A DNA stretch of 64,000 nucleotides from Acidobacteriota bacterium (GTDB lineage Bacteria > Acidobacteriota > Terriglobia > Bryobacterales > Bryobacteraceae): assembly GCA_017307505.1 (NCBI GenBank), contig JAFKEE010000036.1, positions 89,446 to 153,445 of the forward strand. Reading direction: 5' to 3'. Below the pieces are notes generated by a model. The model made no database searches, was not told the DNA's origin, and was given only the letters and a program-made list of their open reading frames with translations. Of the stretch, positions 53,174 through 61,600 are shown piece by piece (position 1 is the first letter of the stretch; every line of letters starts with the position of its first letter). The translations under genes and the position numbers were made by a program.

Positions 53174-53367
53174 CCGAAGTATGCCCTCAGTTGCCCTAGT
53201 TGTCAAGCGAAGCTCGCTGGGCCTCTCTTAGGGGGTGCTCGGTCGTGCAGCCCTGGTTCGGTGCCCCCGAGCAGGTCTCGCCTTGGGCAAGCGTTCGTTC
53301 AGGCGATCACGGGTGTCGTGAGAGGACACACCGCCGGCGAGTGGTCGCCATGACGTGAATTCGCTAC

Positions 53368-53399
53368 TTGACTCTGGAGTGCACTCCAGGTAGTACCCT
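53368..53399 (+). promoter_or_regulatory. MerR/ZntR-type promoter and operator for the permease gene
   Basis: TTGACT (53368-53373) and TACCCT (53394-53399) are 20 bp apart, the overlong spacing typical of MerR-activated promoters. The spacer holds the perfect palindrome CTGGAGTGCACTCCAG (53374-53389). It closely resembles the E. coli zntA operator and the one in front of merR at 58281-58312. Confidence 0.85.
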
Positions 53400-53485
53400 A
53401 ATCCAAGACGGTCGAGGCCGCTAGTCTCAAACCGGCATGTCGATTTTCTAAGGGCAGTGCAAAATCGCGAGATGGAGTGGTTGTC

Positions 53486-55924
53486 ATGGAAGCCTTCTTT
53501 CAAGATCTGCGATTCAGCCTACGCATGCTCCTGAAGCGTCGAGGGTTCACATCTGCTGTGACGATAACGCTGGCCCTGGCCATTGGGGCCAACGCGACAA
53601 TCTTCACTTGGATCAAGGCGATCCTCCTTGCCCCGCTGCCGGGCATTGAACGGCCTGATGAGTTGGTCGAAGTGTGGGGCTCAACGCGCAACAACTCTGC
53701 TCTCTCTTTGTCTTACCTCGACTACTTAGACCTCCGCGACCGCAACGAGGTCCTCTCGGGTTTGGCCGCTCATCAGGTGCTATCCATGAACCTGGGTCGG
53801 GGAGGGAGGCCGGAGCGTGTGCGGGGTGCCGTCGTTTCCGCGAACTATTTCGATGTTCTCGGTGTAAAGGCGCTGGTCGGGCGCACGTTTATTCCCGAAG
53901 AAGACCAGACTCCGAACACCCATGCCGTCGTCGTGATCGGACATGGATTATGGCATCGCCGTTTTGGTGCCGATCCAAACGTCATAGGGCGAACCATAAC
54001 CCTCAACGAGCACGAATTCAACATCGTCGGTGTCACGCCCAAGGAATTCAGCAGTCCCTTTTCTGGTGCTGCGATTGATGCGTGGACGCCGGTCATGATG
54101 AAAAGCTATGTCGCGCGCCCGCACTTCTCCCTAACCGATCGCGGCAGTCGTTGGCTGATGGTCATGGGGCGGCTCAGACCCGGCGCGACGCTGCCTCAGG
54201 CGAAAGCCAATATCGCCACAATCGCGCGGCAAATGGAGACTGCCCACCCGCAGACCAACGAACAGATGGGTGTTGACGTTTACTCGCTGACGCAGTCGCC
54301 GTTTGGCTTGAGGCAGAGTCTTCAATCAGCTCTCGCAATTCTCATGGCGGCAGTTGCCGTTGTACTGCTGATTGCGTGTGCGAATGTTGCGAACCTGCTT
54401 TTAACGCGTGCCGCCTCAAGGAGTAAGGAGATCGCGGTGCGGTTGGCGCTGGGCGGTAGCCGGCGGCGGTTGATCAAGCTGATGCTCACCGAGAGTTTCG
54501 TCCTCGCTTCGTTTGGCGCCGCGCTCGGGTTGGCGCTCGCGTTCTGGACCGCCCAATTGCTCCCGGCGTTCCTTCCGCCGTATGCCAGGGAAGTGCGCTT
54601 TGACACTCGTCCCGACGCCGTTGTCTTCGGGTTCACCCTCGCATTGACGGTCCTTACAACTTTCCTGTTCGGTCTGGCTCCTACGCTACAGACATCGAAA
54701 TTGGATCTGGTCGCGGCCCTTAAAGACAGTACCGCCACTATCGGTCACGGACGGCGTAAGTTTTCTTTGCGGCACGTACTGGTGATTATTCAGGTGGCGC
54801 TCTCGACGGTTGCATTGATCAGCGCCGGCCTCTTTGTCCGCAGTCTGCTGGAATCACACAAGGCTGATCCGGGATTTGACCCTGATCGCGTTCTGCTTGC
54901 TTCCTTAGATCCGTTTCTAAACGGCTATGACGAGAGCCGCGGGCGCGAGTTTTATCGCAGCCTTGCCGTGCGTGTAGCGGCGCTGCCCGGCGTAGAATCC
55001 GCTAGCCTCGCTCGTCGCTTGCCGCTCACCCTGAGCGGCATTGCGTTTGCGGCGGTTGTGATCGACGGCTACGCGCCCCGCCGCGCCGAGGACATGCGCT
55101 TTAATTATGATACCGTCGGTCCGCACTACTTTCACACGATGCGCATTCCGCTCCTGCAGGGCCGGGATTTCACTGAGCGAGATCACGAACGCGCTGCGGG
55201 CGTGGTGGCAATCAATGAGACGATGGCGTTGCGTTACTGGCCCGCTGGTGATGCGCTGGGCAAGCGCTTAAAGGTGGCCAAAGACTGGCTGGAGATTGTG
55301 GGCGTCGCGAAAGACGTTAAGAATCGCAGTTTGAATGAGGCGTCCCAGGCATTCCTGTACTTGCCCTTGCTGCAAGACTATCGTTCTAACATGATCCTGG
55401 TTGCGCGCACAGCCATGGAACCGGAAAAGATGTTCCATGCGGTGCAAGCGGAGGTTGCCGCACTCGATCCGGAGATGCCCGTGTTTGATGCCAAAACCTT
55501 GGAGGAGCATATCGGAGTCTCGTTTTTCCTCCAGCGCATGGCCGCAACGCTCTTAAGCACCTTCGGTCTGCTCGCACTGTCGCTGTCCGCTCTGGGACTG
55601 TACGGAGTCATGGCATATACGGTCAGCCAGCGTACGCGCGAGTTGGGAATACGCATCTCGATGGGAGCGCAGCGCCACGACGTCATGAAACTCATCCTCG
55701 GACGGGGATTGATCTTATCTGGAATAGGGCTAACCGCCGGACTGACAGCGGCGCTCATTGTCACTCGTCTCTCGGCTCACTTGCTGTATGGAATTGGCGC
55801 CGCGGATCCCATGACCTTCACGGCTATCGCTGTGTTGCTGCTTGTGGTCGCGTTGGCCGCAAGCTATTTCCCGGCGCGGCGCGCGATCAACATCAACCCG
55901 ACGGTTGCGCTCCGGAGCGAATGA
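53486..55924 (+). CDS. ADOP-type duplicated FtsX/MacB-like permease
   Basis: An 812-residue permease from ATG 53486 with GGAG 8 bases upstream. It has two FtsX halves, each an N-terminal helix, a periplasmic MacB-core domain and three helices: TLALAIGANATIFTWI start, first FtsX block about 285-410 (LLIACANVANLLLTRAASRSKEIAVRLALG), second about 690-810 (LGLYGVMAYTVSQRTRELGIRISMGA). No ATPase gene is adjacent, as usual for acidobacterial duplicated orphan permeases. Unusually, it sits behind a MerR-type promoter, implying metal induction. Confidence 0.9.
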   Translation: MEAFFQDLRFSLRMLLKRRGFTSAVTITLALAIGANATIFTWIKAILLAPLPGIERPDELVEVWGSTRNNSALSLSYLDYLDLRDRNEVLSGLAAHQVLSMNLGRGGRPERVRGAVVSANYFDVLGVKALVGRTFIPEEDQTPNTHAVVVIGHGLWHRRFGADPNVIGRTITLNEHEFNIVGVTPKEFSSPFSGAAIDAWTPVMMKSYVARPHFSLTDRGSRWLMVMGRLRPGATLPQAKANIATIARQMETAHPQTNEQMGVDVYSLTQSPFGLRQSLQSALAILMAAVAVVLLIACANVANLLLTRAASRSKEIAVRLALGGSRRRLIKLMLTESFVLASFGAALGLALAFWTAQLLPAFLPPYAREVRFDTRPDAVVFGFTLALTVLTTFLFGLAPTLQTSKLDLVAALKDSTATIGHGRRKFSLRHVLVIIQVALSTVALISAGLFVRSLLESHKADPGFDPDRVLLASLDPFLNGYDESRGREFYRSLAVRVAALPGVESASLARRLPLTLSGIAFAAVVIDGYAPRRAEDMRFNYDTVGPHYFHTMRIPLLQGRDFTERDHERAAGVVAINETMALRYWPAGDALGKRLKVAKDWLEIVGVAKDVKNRSLNEASQAFLYLPLLQDYRSNMILVARTAMEPEKMFHAVQAEVAALDPEMPVFDAKTLEEHIGVSFFLQRMAATLLSTFGLLALSLSALGLYGVMAYTVSQRTRELGIRISMGAQRHDVMKLILGRGLILSGIGLTAGLTAALIVTRLSAHLLYGIGAADPMTFTAIAVLLLVVALAASYFPARRAININPTVALRSE

Positions 55925-55945
55925 TGCGCCGTCGTAGCCTTTCGA

Positions 55946-56521
55946 TTACTGCTTCTGAGCCGCGGTTGCCAGCGCGTTTCTGAGGGCTGCCCGGGCAGGT
56001 TCAATCACATCAAGTACCGGCCCTCCTTCCCACAGGGGCTTTGGCGGAACCTGGTTCCATACTGTCTGAGAGTCGTAAATCAGGATCTGGTCCCAAACGA
56101 TACTATTCTGGTCGTGCTCCCCCATTGCGTGTGAGAGAAGCCGGTCCTTATCCCAGAATTGAACTGCTCGTGGATCTGACAGGCGCTTCAAAGCAGAAGA
56201 CGACGGTGCTCCCCAGTCAGTCGGAAGAACGGGTTCCCACACGGCGAAGACATGAATCTGCTTCCCGCTAAACTCCTTCAACAAACTCTCGGCTGCGGAG
56301 GCCCCCCGCAGACAATACGCTCAAGTAGGCGAAAGGAGGAGGACCACACGGACCTGATCCTTTGAAGCGTTGAAGGCGGTTGGAAGCGTCGCGAAATTTT
56401 CAGAAGTCAACGAAGTGAGCGGCGGCTGGCCCTGTGGTGTGCTGTGCCCTGCATAGAAATAGAACAGCGCTCCGCATATAACCAGCACACCTAGGACGAG
56501 CAGGATACGTTTACGGTTCAT
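55946..56521 (-). CDS. Thioredoxin-fold selenoprotein, in-frame TGA as UxxC
   Basis: Start at ATG 56521, AGGTGA upstream. A membrane anchor (ILLVLGVLVICGALFYFY) is followed by a thioredoxin-like strand VRVVLLLSPT, then TGA at 56321-56323. The same frame continues AYCLRGASAAESLLKEFSGKQ with no other stop to 55946, and the downstream part (IHVFAVWEPVLPTDWGAP) fits a thioredoxin-like fold. Reading TGA as Sec67 gives SPT-U-AYC, a UxxC redox motif with C70. A hairpin 10 bases beyond the TGA fits a bacterial SECIS. It is last gene of the merR operon, 4 bp after merT-like. If TGA is not decoded it is a split pseudogene. Confidence 0.8.
56293..56311 (-). promoter_or_regulatory. SECIS-like hairpin for the thioredoxin-fold selenoprotein
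   Basis: CTGCGG-GGGGCCT-CCGCAG begins 10 bases after the TGA; the apical loop starts at +16 with G. A G in the first two loop positions and a 16-37 base distance are known features of bacterial SECIS elements. Confidence 0.65.
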
Positions 56522-56525
56522 AATT

Positions 56526-56891
56526 TCACCTGGCGAGTAGGTCCGCTGCGGCATTCGCCAGCAATTGCGGAAAGAAGATGGAGACGACGAAAAACAGGGC
56601 GGAAATCCAAAGCAAGGAAGAACTAAGGATGCTTGGCCGGCGATGGCACTGATTGGCTTTCCAAGCTTGAAAGAATCCGTAGACGATGGAGACGGCCGAA
56701 AGTATCAGCAAGTAGGGTCTTGCAGCCGTGAGAAAGGCCGAGGCGCCTGCCGCACCTGCCGCAAAGACGAGTGGGAATAGCGGTAGGCAACAGCTCGACG
56801 CGGCAATGACACTTCCCATGGCGGCGATGCTCGCGACGGCGCTTCGCCTGCCATGGTTCGCGTAAGAATCAGCCGCTGGTCGGTTCTGCAT
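56526..56891 (-). CDS. MerT-like mercuric ion membrane transporter
   Basis: A 121-residue inner-membrane protein with three to four hydrophobic helices. The first carries the vicinal Cys pair C34-C35 (SSCCLPLFP) that accepts Hg(II) from MerP in MerT/MerC proteins. A later Cys is in KANQCHRR. The ATG at 56891 was chosen over a GTG at 56897. It lies 19 bp after merTP and 4 bp before the selenoprotein, clearly one operon. Confidence 0.82.
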   Translation of the reverse strand: MQNRPAADSYANHGRRSAVASIAAMGSVIAASSCCLPLFPLVFAAGAAGASAFLTAARPYLLILSAVSIVYGFFQAWKANQCHRRPSILSSSLLWISALFFVVSIFFPQLLANAAADLLAR

Positions 56892-56910
56892 GGACACTTT
56901 CTAACCGGTT

Positions 56911-57498
56911 CTATTCCTTCACCTGATAGCCCGAATCCGTAATGAGTTTCTTGATGTCTTGAAGCGTTTGTTTGGCGGGATCGTATGTGATGGTCGCCCG
57001 TTTGGCGTTGTAGTCTATTTTGGCTTCTTTCACGCCCGGAAGATTGCGAAAGGACGCCTCCAAACCACTTGCACAGGCTGGACATGTCATGCCCGTGACA
57101 GTAAGGGTCTTCGTAACCGCGGCGCCTTTGCCCTTTTGTTTTTCGTTCTCAGAGTTCATCGCGAGAACTGCTGTACCTGAGTAGTAGGGAAAGGAAGCAA
57201 TACCGATCACTAAACCAGCGATGCATACCACGGCTAAGATATTCCATCGGCCAGAGCCCTTCGAAGCGCACGCCTCTCCTGGGACGCATGCAGCTTTCGA
57301 ATCACGATGAACAAGGAGAAGGCCAGAGACCAGAAGTACCGCAGTCACCCCGAGCAGGTACGGTCGAGAGCTTTCCCATTGAGCAGCCGCGGCCAGCGCT
57401 CCAAAGCCGGTCACTGCTGCAACAAGCGGAAGAATACAGCACAGGGATGCTGCGGCTGCTGCAAGTACGGAACTCAAGAGTAATACTGTTCTTCTCAT
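56911..57498 (-). CDS. MerT-MerP fusion protein
   Basis: A 195-residue fusion. The membrane part (residues 1-110) has a Cys pair at 20-21 (ASLCCILPL) and further Cys in the ACVPGEACASK loop. A linker rich in Lys/Glu leads to a periplasmic HMA domain with GMTCPACASG (C139, C142) that captures Hg(II) and hands it to the membrane Cys pair. No merA reductase is present in the window, so the fate of imported Hg is unexplained. It lies 9 bp after the DF-family gene. Confidence 0.88.
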   Translation of the reverse strand: MRRTVLLLSSVLAAAAASLCCILPLVAAVTGFGALAAAAQWESSRPYLLGVTAVLLVSGLLLVHRDSKAACVPGEACASKGSGRWNILAVVCIAGLVIGIASFPYYSGTAVLAMNSENEKQKGKGAAVTKTLTVTGMTCPACASGLEASFRNLPGVKEAKIDYNAKRATITYDPAKQTLQDIKKLITDSGYQVKE

Positions 57499-57507
57499 CG
57501 TGTTTTC

Positions 57508-57810
57508 CTAACGCGCGTACGCCTCTCGAATTGCAGTTCGGATGAGATCGCGGGAAGGAAGTCCACCTGCGTAGCAGCGGCATGCCATGCCAAGAGGCTC
57601 AGCTCCGCGTGCAGAAGGTTCAATGTCTACTCCGTCAACCCTAATTGTGGGAGAGCCCAAAAAGCCTCGCGCCTTCGCGCTCACGTCATCGCGAATTTCC
57701 ATCTGCACAACTTCAGCAATCACACCTTCTTCTTGAATCACTTCCCGCACGCGCTCGACGGCGGGAGCGTGATTCGGACAACCTTCGAAATATAGAATGT
57801 CAACCTGCAT
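57508..57810 (-). CDS. DF-family thioredoxin-like (alkylmercury-lyase-associated) protein
   Basis: A 100-residue thioredoxin-like protein: VDILYFEGCPNHAPAVERVREVI, GFLGSPTIRVDGVDIEP, and LGMACRCYAGG. It corresponds to a family seen beside merR genes in which the Cys of FEGCP is selenocysteine in some members; here it is Cys. It probably handles thiol-bound metal. The ATG at 57810 overlaps the merR stop by 11 bp. The function is assumed from context. Confidence 0.75.
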   Translation of the reverse strand: MQVDILYFEGCPNHAPAVERVREVIQEEGVIAEVVQMEIRDDVSAKARGFLGSPTIRVDGVDIEPSARGAEPLGMACRCYAGGLPSRDLIRTAIREAYAR

Positions 57811-58255
57811 TGTCGCCTTTCTCCTTGCTTGTAATACCGTGTGCGATGGATTCGAGAACGGGGCAACACTCGTGCTGAGGACCTGCCGCATCGTCCTTGA
57901 GCGCCCGGCTACACTTCGTAAGCGCCTCTTCGAGGTGCTCCTGCAACGTGGTGAGATTCCGGATTTTCTGGCGGACGGCCTCTAGCCTTTGGGCAATAAG
58001 GTCCCTCACATGTGCGCAAGCCTCAGTTCGCTCGTCCTGAATGAGCATGAGTTCGCGAATCTCTGATAAAGAAAATCCGAGCTCTTGTGCCTTGCGGATG
58101 AATTGAAGATGCTCAATCGAGCGAGCGGTGTAGAGACGGAATCCACCTTCGCTCCTCGGAGGCTCCATCAGTAGCCCCTCTTTTTCGTAGAAGCGAATCG
58201 TGTCCACACTCAGCCCCGTTTGCTGAGCGGCTTTGCCGATTTGGACGCCCTTCAT
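57800..58255 (-). CDS. merR: MerR-family metal-responsive regulator
   Basis: A 151-residue activator: HTH VQIGKAAQQTGLSVDTIRFYEKEGLL, dimerisation helix, and Cys residues C80, C115 and C130/C131 in the positions used by Hg/Zn/Pb-sensing members. The ATG at 58255 was chosen because the promoter overlaps the longer open frame and transcription should start near 58274. It first controls its own operon; the same operator also precedes the permease gene at 53486. The metal cannot be fixed from sequence: Hg fits the operon, while the operator looks ZntR-like. Confidence 0.88.
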   Translation of the reverse strand: MKGVQIGKAAQQTGLSVDTIRFYEKEGLLMEPPRSEGGFRLYTARSIEHLQFIRKAQELGFSLSEIRELMLIQDERTEACAHVRDLIAQRLEAVRQKIRNLTTLQEHLEEALTKCSRALKDDAAGPQHECCPVLESIAHGITSKEKGDNAG

Positions 58256-58280
58256 GATTGTCTGATCACTTGCCATCTCT

Positions 58281-58312
58281 AGGGTACACTCTGGACCAGA
58301 CTCCAGAGTCAA
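58281..58312 (-). promoter_or_regulatory. MerR-type promoter of the merR operon
   Basis: On the minus strand TTGACT (58312-58307) and TACCCT (58286-58281) are 20 bp apart with CTGGAGT-ctg-GTCCAG in between. The first 13 bases and the last hexamer equal those of the permease promoter at 53368. Confidence 0.85.
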
Positions 58313-58437
58313 GCGTGGAAGTCAACCTTTCGGTATCGCGGACAGTAAACGTCATCAGTCTCACCAAGCTAATCAGGCGGCCCCGCTGAGGCTTCGAGTT
58401 TGGGCTGCGCATCCCAGAAAGAAACCCAACACGGTGA

Positions 58438-58524
58438 TGGGGTACGGTCTCCATGATTCTTACTCTAATGATCACGCCGGTTGTCTTCGCGATGGTTCGT
58501 CGGTCGGCGCTTCAGATGCGGTAG
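58438..58524 (+). pseudogene. C-terminal remnant of an RND metal efflux pump
   Basis: One frame reads WGTVSMILTLMITPVVFAMV followed by RRSALQMR and a stop, which is the typical last membrane helix and tail of CusA/CzcA pumps (S-x-x-LTLxxxPVVxxxVRR). Nothing homologous was recognised upstream. It suggests a deleted efflux gene between merR and arsR. Short, so moderate confidence only. Confidence 0.4.
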
Positions 58525-58594
58525 CTGGTTTGCTCCGACGGCCCCCGGTACGTTCGACCAAGTAACGATTTTGAGTAAACTCCCAAAAAACCCT

Positions 58595-58628
58595 TGACTC
58601 GTTTCTATAATTCGGTAACTATAGAAAC
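58595..58628 (+). promoter_or_regulatory. arsR promoter with ArsR-type operator
   Basis: TTGACT (58595-58600) precedes TAACTA (58617-58622) by 16 bp. The inverted repeat TTTCTATA-N10-TATAGAAA (58603-58628) covers the spacer and -10 region, as expected for repression by ArsR. It lies about 75 bp before arsR. Confidence 0.65.
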
Positions 58629-58704
58629 ATAGAAGGATGGTACTGCTTCCGCGAAATGAGACACCGCCAGCGCGCGAGTTGCTGGCGAAATGAGGGTCGA
58701 ATCT

Positions 58705-59052
58705 ATGTCACAAAACCCTTCAGATGAACAGGTTACAAGATATGCGGACATGTTTTCCGCCATGGGAACGGAAGCGCGACTTCGAATCTTGCGGCTCTTG
58801 CTGAAGGCGCACCCTGAAGGCCTGACCGTGGGCGAAATTGGGACGGAACTAAGCATCCCGGGATCAACCCTCTCCCATCACCTGGAGAAACTGAAAAACG
58901 AAGGTCTAGTCAGTGTTCGAAGGGAGGGTACTTTTCTTTGGTACTCGGCGAACACGGAAACCCTTCAGGAACTTCTCGGATTTTTATATGCCGAGTGCTG
59001 CACTCGGAACCAAGCTATCGCACCCGAAAACATAATCACGCTTTGCAAATAG
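58705..59052 (+). CDS. arsR: ArsR-family arsenic-responsive repressor
   Basis: A 115-residue winged-helix repressor: MFSAMGTEARLRILRLLLKAHPEGLTVGEIGTEL, then STLSHHLEKLKNEGLVSVRREG. No CVCDL metal site is in the DNA-reading helix. A vicinal Cys pair instead lies near the C-terminus (AECCTRNQ), as in alternative As(III)-sensor ArsRs. GAGGG about 10 bases upstream favours ATG 58705 over 58690. It heads the ars operon. Confidence 0.92.
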   Translation: MSQNPSDEQVTRYADMFSAMGTEARLRILRLLLKAHPEGLTVGEIGTELSIPGSTLSHHLEKLKNEGLVSVRREGTFLWYSANTETLQELLGFLYAECCTRNQAIAPENIITLCK

Positions 59053-59061
59053 GAGACGCAC

Positions 59062-59922
59062 ATGAGCACCACCACAGAAGACATCAGAGATGTTGTTAAG
59101 GAGAGGTACGGGCAAGCCGCCCTTAGGGTCACGTCGGGAGGAAGCTCCTGCTGCGGAGCCTCATCTACCTGCGGCACCGATGTCGATCCCATAACGTCCA
59201 ACCTCTACGACGAGAAGCAGAAACAGGGCCTTCCGGAGGAAGCCATCCTCGCGTCGCTCGGATGCGGAAACCCGACGGCACTTGCTCAGCTCAAACCTGG
59301 GGAAGTCGTGCTGGACCTGGGCTCCGGTGGCGGCATAGACGTTCTCCTCTCTGCCAAGCGTGTCGGACCGACCGGCAAGGCGTTCGGGCTCGACATGACC
59401 GACGAAATGCTCGCTCTGGCGCGTGAAAACCAGAAGAAGTCTGGTATTGAGAATGTCGAATTCCTGAAAGGTGAGATCGAGCGCATTCCCCTCCCGGACA
59501 ATTCAATCGATGTGATCATTTCAAATTGCGTAATCAATCTATCTGCCGACAAGGACAAGGTGCTTAAAGAAGCCTTCCGTGTCTTGAAGCCGGGCGGTCG
59601 CTTTGCTGTTTCGGATGTGGTGACAAAAGGCGAGATGCTGCCGGAAATCCGGGAGAAGGTGCTTCTCTGGGTCGGATGCATTGCGGGCGCGCTCGAAGAG
59701 AACGATTATCGCGCGCGGCTCACCGCCGCTGGCTTTGTGGACGTCGATCTCGAACCTACCCGTGTCTATAACGTCGAGGATGCGAGGGCCTTCCTGAGTG
59801 GCCAGGGAATCGACGTTGACGCGATCGCGCCGGAAGTCGATGGAAAGTTCATGAGCGCCTTCGTGCGTGGGACCAAGCCAGAGACAGCTAGCGCCTGTTG
59901 CGGGCCCACTTGCTGCAACTAG
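59062..59922 (+). CDS. arsM: Arsenite S-adenosylmethionine methyltransferase
   Basis: A 286-residue enzyme methylating As(III). The SAM loop is [16 protein letters not shown]. Arsenic-binding Cys are found in [16 protein letters not shown] and [15 protein letters not shown]. The family-typical N-terminal [11 protein letters not shown] and C-terminal CCGPTCC clusters are both present. It lies 9 bp after arsR. Methylation yields volatile or exportable arsenicals. Confidence 0.95.
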   Translation: MSTTTEDIRDVVKERYGQAALRVTSGGSSCCGASSTCGTDVDPITSNLYDEKQKQGLPEEAILASLGCGNPTALAQLKPGEVVLDLGSGGGIDVLLSAKRVGPTGKAFGLDMTDEMLALARENQKKSGIENVEFLKGEIERIPLPDNSIDVIISNCVINLSADKDKVLKEAFRVLKPGGRFAVSDVVTKGEMLPEIREKVLLWVGCIAGALEENDYRARLTAAGFVDVDLEPTRVYNVEDARAFLSGQGIDVDAIAPEVDGKFMSAFVRGTKPETASACCGPTCCN

Positions 59923-59942
59923 AGAAGGAAACGAGAACTACC

Positions 59943-60455
59943 ATGCGCCTTTTCAGCACGCTCACCCTTGCACTGACGATGCTATTCTCCGCTGCTAGCT
60001 TTTCGCAGCAGCCCTCCGCTTCTACCAAAAAACGAATTTTGGTGCTCTGCACCGGAAACAGCGCTCGCTCCCAAATGACGGAAGGATTTCTCCGCTCTTT
60101 TGATCCGGCGCTGCATGTCTTCTCGGCCGGCACGCAACCTGCTGCTCGTATAAATCCTTTCGCCGTGTTGGCAATGAAAGAGGTCGGAATCGACATATCC
60201 GGTGGAAAGCCAAAGGGCGTCAGCCAATTCACTGGCGACTCTTTTGATTACGTGATCACGGTCTGTGACGACGCCGATAAGAACTGCCCGAACTTTCGCG
60301 GCAAAGTCGGAAAGCGCCTGCACATCGGTTTTCCTGATCCTGCAAAGGCAACGGGGAGTGACGCTGAGAAGATGGCGGTGTTTCGCAAGGTTCGAGACGA
60401 CATCAAGACGAAGTTTAAAGAACTATACGAGAACGAAATCCGGAAGCGCTCGTAA
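59943..60455 (+). CDS. arsC: LMW-PTP-type arsenate reductase with signal peptide
   Basis: 170 residues. The catalytic loop LCTGNSARSQM (C36) and the second pair C108 and C115 (VCDDADKNC) form the thioredoxin-coupled arsenate reductase triad. Before it stands a good signal peptide (MRLFSTLTLALTMLFSAASFSQQ), absent from the second arsC at 61601. This predicts a periplasmic reductase, which is odd for a protein that needs thioredoxin. AAGGAAACGAG precedes the ATG. Confidence 0.9.
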   Translation: MRLFSTLTLALTMLFSAASFSQQPSASTKKRILVLCTGNSARSQMTEGFLRSFDPALHVFSAGTQPAARINPFAVLAMKEVGIDISGGKPKGVSQFTGDSFDYVITVCDDADKNCPNFRGKVGKRLHIGFPDPAKATGSDAEKMAVFRKVRDDIKTKFKELYENEIRKRS

Positions 60456-60495
60456 GAGCGTCTCCGAGCATCGTTTGCAAACCAAGGGAAGTTGA

Positions 60496-61581
60496 ATGGG
60501 CCCAGCAGAAAACGAGACCACGGTTAAGCGCCTCGACTTCTTCGAGCGCTATCTGACCATCTGGGTAGCACTCTGCATGGTTGCGGGAGTTCTTCTCGGA
60601 AAGCTCCTTCCAGGGCTTACGGCTGCCGTAAGAAGCCTAGAGCTTGGCGAGGGCAGTCAGGTAAACGGCCCGATTGCAGTGCTGATCTGGCTGATGATCA
60701 CGCCAATGATGATGAAGGTGGATTTCGGCTCGATTCGCAATGTTGGAAAGCGACCGGGTGGACTCATCGTTACGCTGATCGTGAACTGGATCGTGAAACC
60801 GTTTTCGATGGCGGCTTTAGCCTGGCTCTTTTTTAAGGTCATCTTTGCAACGTTTCTAAGCCCGAGTGAAGCTGATCAGTATATTGCTGGCTGCATCATT
60901 CTCGCGGCTGCTCCCTGCACTGCGATGGTATTTGTATGGAGTCATCTAACAGACGGCGACCCCGCTTACACGCTCGTTCAGGTTTCAGTCAACGATCTGA
61001 TCATGCTTGTGCTGTTCGTTCCAATAGTGCAATTCCTCGTCAGTGGTGCTTCCGATCTGACCGTTCCATTTCAGGTGCTGGTTGTTTCCGTGGGGGTTTT
61101 CATCGTCGTGCCGCTCGTTGCTGGAACGCTCTTTCGTCTCTACTTCATACGGAGCCGGGGGAAGGAGTGGTTTGAGCGGGAATTGCTGCCCCGCTTTGCC
61201 CCCTTAACGATTGCTGCTCTCCTTGCAACCCTGACTCTGATCTTTGCCTTTCAGGCCGAGAACATCACCGGCAGGCCGCTTCACGTGGCGCTGATCGCGG
61301 TTCCGATTCTTCTTCAGGTCTACTTCAATGCTTCGCTGACGTACGGGCTGATGAAGCTTCTCAAAGTTGATTACTCCATCGCCGCACCCGGAGCGCTAAT
61401 CGGAGCTTCAAACTTCTTTGAGCTTGCCGTGGCAACGGCGATTGCGCTCTTTGGCCCCGACTCGGGCGCGGCGCTGGCAACCGTTGTCGGCGTACTCGTT
61501 GAAGTTCCCGTGATGCTCTCCGTTTGTGCGGCGTGTAACCGCACGAAACACTGGTTCCCTAAGCAAGCTTTACAGGTCTGA
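60496..61581 (+). CDS. acr3: Acr3 arsenite efflux permease
   Basis: A 361-residue, ten-helix inner-membrane As(OH)3/H+ antiporter. The conserved Cys is in AAAPCTAMVFVWSHLTDGDPAYTLVQVSVND, the conserved Glu in VGVLVEVPVML, and the early motif is WLMITPMMMKVDF. It expels arsenite made by the reductases. It lies 40 bp after arsC-1 and 19 bp before arsC-2. Confidence 0.95.
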   Translation: MGPAENETTVKRLDFFERYLTIWVALCMVAGVLLGKLLPGLTAAVRSLELGEGSQVNGPIAVLIWLMITPMMMKVDFGSIRNVGKRPGGLIVTLIVNWIVKPFSMAALAWLFFKVIFATFLSPSEADQYIAGCIILAAAPCTAMVFVWSHLTDGDPAYTLVQVSVNDLIMLVLFVPIVQFLVSGASDLTVPFQVLVVSVGVFIVVPLVAGTLFRLYFIRSRGKEWFERELLPRFAPLTIAALLATLTLIFAFQAENITGRPLHVALIAVPILLQVYFNASLTYGLMKLLKVDYSIAAPGALIGASNFFELAVATAIALFGPDSGAALATVVGVLVEVPVMLSVCAACNRTKHWFPKQALQV

Positions 61582-61600
61582 GCACTGTCGAGGAAAACAC

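Noticed and set aside
55946..56554. Two separate small genes or a nonsense-broken pseudogene
   Set aside because: Both pieces are in the same frame around one TGA at a redox-motif position with a SECIS-like hairpin after it, and a second gene in the island shows the same arrangement. Selenoprotein is the simpler reading.
58595..58612. TTGACT with TATAAT as the arsR promoter
   Set aside because: The two hexamers are only 6 bp apart. TTGACT with TAACTA at 16 bp is the plausible pair.
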